A program made the translations under genes and the position numbers. A DNA stretch of 42,670 nucleotides, taken from positions 1-42,670 of the forward strand of contig CACHDV010000007.1 in assembly GCA_902578675.1 (NCBI GenBank), given 5' to 3'. Positions 37,770-42,670 of this stretch are shown piece after piece (the first letter of the stretch is position 1; every line of letters begins with the position of its first letter). The DNA is from an uncultured Alphaproteobacteria bacterium (lineage in GTDB: Bacteria > Pseudomonadota > Alphaproteobacteria > Thalassobaculales > Thalassobaculaceae). Under the pieces are notes generated by a model. The model saw nothing but the letters and a program-made list of their open reading frames with translations. It had not been told where the DNA came from and did no database searches.

Positions 37770-38861
37770 TCATTCTCCTCTAAGAAATTCTGCAACACTT
37801 TTTACAACGATTTTCATCTCATCCTCTGTTCCAATAGAAAGCCTTAAATAGTCAGGTGCACCGTAGCCACTCATACCACGCGTCATTATTCCTCTACTGG
37901 CTAGAAAAGATCCTGCATCATTGGCTGTTTTCCCATCGTCATTTGGAAATTTCACCATAAGAAAGTTAGTAATGCTTGGGAGGCAGTTAAGACCAAGCTC
38001 TTCGAATTTAGAAGCAGTCCATGTCCGCCATTTTTCATTATGCTCAACTGCTTTATCAATAAACTCCTGATCATCAAGAGAAGCTACAGCAGCAGCCACT
38101 GCTGCTCTATTAGCTCCAAAAGGCTGTTTGACGACATGAAGAGCATCAATGATATGAGGTTTTGCATACCCCCAACCCAAACGCAAGCCAGCTAGCGAAT
38201 AGAGTTTAGAGAACGTCCTTAGCATTATTACATTTTCGTACTTATCGACTAACTCAGCGCCGCTTGAATAATCATTACGAACAACAAATTCAGAATACGC
38301 TGCGTCTATCACTAGGAGCACATCTTTAGGCAGTTTACTGTGAAGTCGCGCGACTTCATTACGCGAGAGATACGACCCAGTGGGATTATTGGGGTTGGCA
38401 AGGAAAACAACACGCGTTCGACTGGTGACACAATCTAAAATAGAATCCACATCAACCTTAAAATTATTATCAGGAGCGGGTATAGGACTGCCACCAGCCA
38501 CTTTCGTTGACATTGGATACATTATGAACCCATATTCCGTATGGATGGCTTCGTCACCCGGATCCAGATATGCCTGACAAATCGCCATAATCAACTCATC
38601 TGATCCACAACCAAACACCATGTTCTCTGGGTTTAGGTCGTATTTCGATGCAATTTTCTCGGCCAGTTCTACCGGTTCCTCTTCTGGATACCAATGTAAA
38701 AGATTAGATTGCTTCTCCATGGCTGCTAATGCCTTCGGACTAGGACCAAATGCGCCTTCATTGGCTGAAAGTCTGATAACACGATCTGTTACAGGTGCCC
38801 CAAGGTTGGGCTGGTAGCGCACCATTTCTGCTATCGTTGGCCTTGGTTTAGGTTGAGTCAT
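37770..38861 (-). CDS. hisC: Histidinol-phosphate aminotransferase
   Basis: RLSANEGAFGPSPKALAAM, VFGCGSDELIMAICQAYL, LANPNNPTGSYLSRNEV, RTFSKLYSLAGLRLGWGYA. Confidence 0.94.
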   Translation of the reverse strand: MTQPKPRPTIAEMVRYQPNLGAPVTDRVIRLSANEGAFGPSPKALAAMEKQSNLLHWYPEEEPVELAEKIASKYDLNPENMVFGCGSDELIMAICQAYLDPGDEAIHTEYGFIMYPMSTKVAGGSPIPAPDNNFKVDVDSILDCVTSRTRVVFLANPNNPTGSYLSRNEVARLHSKLPKDVLLVIDAAYSEFVVRNDYSSGAELVDKYENVIMLRTFSKLYSLAGLRLGWGYAKPHIIDALHVVKQPFGANRAAVAAAVASLDDQEFIDKAVEHNEKWRTWTASKFEELGLNCLPSITNFLMVKFPNDDGKTANDAGSFLASRGIMTRGMSGYGAPDYLRLSIGTEDEMKIVVKSVAEFLRGE

Positions 38862-38885
38862 TTTTACCTCTAAAAGTCATTAATG

Positions 38886-39638
38886 CTAAGAAGCCGATAT
38901 TACATTTGCGAAGTTGCCAATATGCAAGCACGTCGATCCCTCTGATACTTTAAGGCTTTCAGAATATCCATCCACAACTGCCAATTTCCAATTACAGTCA
39001 GGCCCCAAGTCAATTAGATAGTCGTGGACTTCACCAGTCTCGCCTTTAATAGCAAACAAACTGCTGTCATCGCCAGTCTCTTCTGCTTTCTGTTTAGCAA
39101 TCATTGCCAGTGATTTTGTCGCGCCTTGTCTTTTTATGATAGGTACCACTGATATCACTTTGAGATTATTTTCTTCAGACACTTCGACAAATTTATCCCA
39201 ACACCTACCATCCAAATTATCCCAAAATCCAGGCACCATACCAATATGCGCTGCCCCTTTCGTAATTTGATCTAATACTTCTTGAAATATAGAAAACTCA
39301 ATAATTTTAGATGAGGATCCGCAGTAATCTTGAGCAAGATCATAGTAATCACGTGACGGCAGATAAGCAGCAGCAGTTATTTGAGTTTGTTGATTAAGAT
39401 TGGCGCTCAAGATTTCACGCCAAATTCTATAAATAGAATTAGCCGATAGGGGTGGTGTGTTCCGAGAAATAAGCTTTCTCAATATCTGCGCTTCTCTTCC
39501 TGGGCGCAAATTAAAACCGGAATTAACTTTTTTTGCTTTTGCAACCTCTTGGCCTATTTTAATCCGGCGCGTTAACAGCTTTTGCAATTCCGTGTCAATT
39601 TCGTCTATTTCTTCTCTTAATTCCTCAAGCGTTTTCAA
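38886..39638 (-). CDS. Chorismate mutase (AroQ-type N-terminus) with prephenate-dehydratase-like C-terminal region
   Basis: N-term LEELREEIDEIDTELQKLLTRRIKIGQEVAKAK...FNLRPGREAQILRKLI; C-term AAYLPSRDYYDLAQDYCG...FQEVLDQITKGAAHIGMVPGFWDN. Confidence 0.88.
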   Translation of the reverse strand: MKTLEELREEIDEIDTELQKLLTRRIKIGQEVAKAKKVNSGFNLRPGREAQILRKLISRNTPPLSANSIYRIWREILSANLNQQTQITAAAYLPSRDYYDLAQDYCGSSSKIIEFSIFQEVLDQITKGAAHIGMVPGFWDNLDGRCWDKFVEVSEENNLKVISVVPIIKRQGATKSLAMIAKQKAEETGDDSSLFAIKGETGEVHDYLIDLGPDCNWKLAVVDGYSESLKVSEGSTCLHIGNFANVISAS

Positions 39639-39847
39639 ACTTAATCTCCGCCTTTAGTTAATTTATGAGGACCCTGGCGCTCAACTTTTTAACATAAAGT
39701 CTATCACGTGCGTCATTTATCTTTCGTGATCTACAGATTTGATTAACATGATGCGCCCGTCCTTAAATATACAACAGTTTGAATAGTTTTCTAAGTTAAA
39801 AGCCCAAAAATTAATCTTTAGAGCTGAAGTATCTTTTAGATAAGCAC

Positions 39848-40588
39848 TTAGTATTTATCCAAATTTGTTAATCTCGCGGAAGACGCCGGAATCATTCTAG
39901 TTGCCCGGCCTCTGATTTTCTTAATCGGGCTTGCCGCATAAATTTGTTTTGCAGCTTCTACGATGAGCACGCCTCCAAGATGTTTCAACCAGCGAGAGCC
40001 AAGATCTTCAATACCACTTGCAGATCTAAGCACAACCTTCCTTGTTGAAGGAGGTATGAATAAAGCCCTATCTATCTTCTCTGGAATAAACATGCCATCT
40101 CGCAGTAATCGCGTCAGCTGAGAACTAGAATATGGCTGTCCAAAGCCAAAAGGCGTACGGTCAGTGCGTGCCCAAACGCCACTCCGGCTTGGAACAACTA
40201 TAATCAAGCGACCATCACCTCTTAATATACGCCAAATTTCCTTAAGCATGGGTCTTAAGTGTTCGGTGCATTCCATACCATGTACAGCAATCAACCTATC
40301 GATAGATGAATCCTGAAAAGGTAATTCATCATCTTCAGAAATAACCACTCTATTTAAACCATCAACCGGCCAGTATGTGCCACCCTGTTGCGCAGGCATT
40401 AATGCCATTACATTATCAGCCTCTGTAAGAAAGGGACGCAGAAATGGTGTAGCATATCCAAAACCCAAAATTGTTAGCCCATTTGTATTAGACCAAATTG
40501 CCCTTATTTTACGGCGTATCAAGCGGCGGGTAACCTGCCCCAAACCAGTACTGTAGAACTTGGCTAGATCAACTGCGTCTATATACAT
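39848..40588 (-). CDS. SAM-dependent methyltransferase domain protein (class I)
   Basis: TILGFGYATPFLRPFL, SSIDRLIAVHGMECTEHLRPMLKEIWRILRGDGRLIIVVPSRSGVWAR. Confidence 0.87.
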   Translation of the reverse strand: MYIDAVDLAKFYSTGLGQVTRRLIRRKIRAIWSNTNGLTILGFGYATPFLRPFLTEADNVMALMPAQQGGTYWPVDGLNRVVISEDDELPFQDSSIDRLIAVHGMECTEHLRPMLKEIWRILRGDGRLIIVVPSRSGVWARTDRTPFGFGQPYSSSQLTRLLRDGMFIPEKIDRALFIPPSTRKVVLRSASGIEDLGSRWLKHLGGVLIVEAAKQIYAASPIKKIRGRATRMIPASSARLTNLDKY

Positions 40589-40622
40589 AAGGCTCCTGAC
40601 TCAACAAATAATTGTAGGCTAC

Positions 40623-41723
40623 TTAATCAAGTCGGTAAGTCTTTACGACGTCCAAATCGGGTTCAAACCCAAGTCCAATGCCATTCGAAACTTTAAAGCT
40701 TCCCCCAACTGGGTCAAAAATTTCTCTTGGATATAATGCTGCCTCTGGCTCAATGAATATCCGTTCTATCCAACCTGGATTCGCGATGCTTTGAGCCAAA
40801 TGAAGTGTTGCTAGAAATCCAGGACCAAAATATGGCGAGTGAGGCATAAGCTGGGTCCCAAAAACTTCTGCCAATGCTGCTATTTTTCTGAACTCGGTAA
40901 TCCCTCCCACTTTAGCTACACTTGGCTGTGCGAAACTAACTGCCCCACTCCTTATCATTTTTTTAAATTCAAAAGCGGTACACGCATTCTCTCCGGCTGC
41001 GATGGGGACGCCGGTGTCAGATGCTAGTTTGGCTAATGAGTCAAAATCCTCTGGCGGGTTGATCGGCTCTTCCAGCCAATGAATATCAAATTGTTTCATT
41101 TTCAAAGCCATTATCCGAGCCTCTTCAGGCGTCCATGGGCAGTTGACATCAACCATCAGTAGGGCTTCCTCACCTGCAGTATTACGCGCGGCTCTAACCT
41201 CATCTATACCTATCTCATGAAGCTTGATTTTTTCGTAACCTAAGTTTTTAGCAAAATCTACTCTGTCGCCAACACAATCTGGATCTTCATAGCGAAACAG
41301 GCTTGCGTATGCTGGCACATTCTTTATGCGAGATGCACCCAAGAACTGATAAAGCGGCAAACCAGCCGCTTTAGAAGCTATATCCCAGAGCGCTATATCC
41401 AAGCCAGATATAGCAAACATCGTAATACCGTAGCGACCAAATAAGTGAAGCGCCTGCTGAAGTTCGCTATTGATATTAACCACATCCAGTGCATCCTTAC
41501 CAATAACACGCGGAATCACCATGTGCTTCAGGGCCTCTGCGACTGGCCTTCTGCACTGGAAACTAAAAGCGTCACCCCATCCTGTAATGCCACTGCTTGT
41601 CTCTACTTTAACCAGACAAAAATCTAGTTTACCCCAGTTCAGAAAACCCACCTGATCCTTTTTGGATATACCTTTATCAAACGGCATCTCCATTTCGATA
41701 ACTTCTATATGCTCTATTTTCAT
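40623..41723 (-). CDS. Mandelate racemase/muconate lactonizing enzyme family protein (enolase superfamily)
   Basis: YEKIKLHEIG, LMVDVNCPW, HWLEEPINP, IAAGENACTAFEF, QPSVAKVGGITEFRKI, LMPHSPYFGPG. Confidence 0.93.
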   Translation of the reverse strand: MKIEHIEVIEMEMPFDKGISKKDQVGFLNWGKLDFCLVKVETSSGITGWGDAFSFQCRRPVAEALKHMVIPRVIGKDALDVVNINSELQQALHLFGRYGITMFAISGLDIALWDIASKAAGLPLYQFLGASRIKNVPAYASLFRYEDPDCVGDRVDFAKNLGYEKIKLHEIGIDEVRAARNTAGEEALLMVDVNCPWTPEEARIMALKMKQFDIHWLEEPINPPEDFDSLAKLASDTGVPIAAGENACTAFEFKKMIRSGAVSFAQPSVAKVGGITEFRKIAALAEVFGTQLMPHSPYFGPGFLATLHLAQSIANPGWIERIFIEPEAALYPREIFDPVGGSFKVSNGIGLGFEPDLDVVKTYRLD

Positions 41724-41817
41724 GTTCCGTCCTCACCAGTAACGCACCTTAACTATTGGCGCCCCCCATTTATTGATGTTATCTTTTTCAGATGTAAATA
41801 TTATTGGAGTATCAACA

Positions 41818-42588
41818 ATGCCACCATTTGAGATTATTGTCGTTCCTGCGCTTTCAGACAACTACATATATATAGCGCATGACAGCTCAAATAAAACAAC
41901 CCTTGTAGTGGACCCCTCAGAGGCCAAGCCCGTTGTTGATGTTCTCAACGCGCGTGGCTGGACAATTACCCACATTTTGAATACGCACCATCACGGCGAT
42001 CATATCGGTGGAAATCAGGAGCTTTTGGAAAAGTATAACCCGATACTAATTGGCCCTTTATCAGAAGAATCTAGAATTCCAAACATGCACCAGATGATAA
42101 AAGAGGGCGATACAATTGATATTGGTGGACATGAAGGCTTGGTTTTTGAAACGCCAGGTCACACGAATGGACATATAGCTGTCTGGTTCGAGGACTCGGA
42201 CGCCCTCTTTTGCGGAGATACGCTCTTCGCTCTTGGTTGTGGGAGAGTATTTGAGGGAACGATGGAGCAAATGTGGACCTCGCTCAAAAAACTCCGGTCT
42301 TTGCCGAGTTCGACAAAAATTTTCTGTGGTCATGAATACACATTGTCAAATGCAAAATTCGCCCAGAGCATTGACCCTCAAAATGAAGCTTTACAGCAAC
42401 AAATTAAGAAATTCGAGTCCATGAGAGCCGATGGCATTCCTACAATTCCCACCCTCTTAAAAGATGAATTGAACACGAACCCCTTTCTTAGAGCCGACGA
42501 TATATCTTTTGCAAAAACGTTAAACCTAGAAGCTAATGATCCCGTAGCAATATTTGCAGAAACTAGAAGTAGAAAAGACAATTTTTGA
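41818..42588 (+). CDS. gloB: Hydroxyacylglutathione hydrolase (glyoxalase II)
   Basis: VPALSDNYIYIAHD, LNTHHHGDHIGGN, ETPGHTNGHIAVWF, LFCGDTLFALGCGRVFEGT, FCGHEYTLSNAKFA. The ORF opens at 41773; ATG at 41818 fits the family N-terminus. Confidence 0.95.
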   Translation: MPPFEIIVVPALSDNYIYIAHDSSNKTTLVVDPSEAKPVVDVLNARGWTITHILNTHHHGDHIGGNQELLEKYNPILIGPLSEESRIPNMHQMIKEGDTIDIGGHEGLVFETPGHTNGHIAVWFEDSDALFCGDTLFALGCGRVFEGTMEQMWTSLKKLRSLPSSTKIFCGHEYTLSNAKFAQSIDPQNEALQQQIKKFESMRADGIPTIPTLLKDELNTNPFLRADDISFAKTLNLEANDPVAIFAETRSRKDNF

Positions 42589-42591
42589 CCA

Positions 42592-42626
42592 CCTTGAGAA
42601 GACAAGGCTTTGGAAAAGTTTTTTTT
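42592..42626 (+). terminator. Candidate rho-independent terminator of gloB
   Basis: CCTTG-agaaga-CAAGG hairpin, then CTTT-gga-AAAG and a run of 8 T, directly after the gloB stop. Confidence 0.4.
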
Positions 42627-42670
42627 CAGTGAACCGTCTCTAATTGAAAATTTCTGGCAGTAAATTAGAG

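Noticed and set aside
1-42670. CRISPR array, transposon/integrase, prophage, toxin-antitoxin, restriction-modification or other defence system
   Set aside because: No direct-repeat arrays, transposase/integrase, phage structural, nuclease or methylase-specificity proteins were seen; almost all of the sequence is accounted for by metabolic or core genes.
1-42670. tRNA/rRNA genes in intergenic regions
   Set aside because: The larger intergenic gaps were read by eye for T-loop GTTCRANNC-type and cloverleaf signals; none convincing. A tRNAscan-SE/Rfam run would be decisive.

Overview
This 42.7 kb window is a densely packed, AT-rich bacterial chromosome segment. Gene content and order suggest an alphaproteobacterium, possibly marine; that is inference, since no taxonomic search could be run. 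I support about 41 protein-coding genes. Most are core or housekeeping: purB, sfsA, a CinA/MoaB-like protein, fused indolepyruvate ferredoxin oxidoreductase, acyl-CoA synthetase, M3 oligoendopeptidase, ABC1/UbiB kinase-like, class II (B12-dependent) ribonucleotide reductase, ftsE/ftsX, an MJ0042/DUF3426 protein, lysA/lptM-like/argH, tlpA-like, hbd/etfA/etfB/cobalamin adenosyltransferase/HIG1, DUF4743-NUDIX, DUF2125, tyrA/hisC/chorismate mutase, a methyltransferase and gloB. Accessory catabolic genes are interspersed: MFS + RraA + class III aminotransferase, two enolase-superfamily genes, a DehI-like protein, a VOC protein, and a TauD + RraA pair. I found no tRNA or rRNA genes, CRISPR arrays, transposases, prophage genes or recognisable defence system. 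I see no convincing novel multi-gene system. The best second-look items are an FNR/FixK-type palindrome in the etfBA leader, nested dyads upstream of nrdJ, a chorismate mutase with what looks like a degenerate prephenate-dehydratase-like C-terminal half, a DehI-like protein with a visible internal duplication, a possible leader sORF upstream of purB, and catabolic cassettes inserted between core genes.
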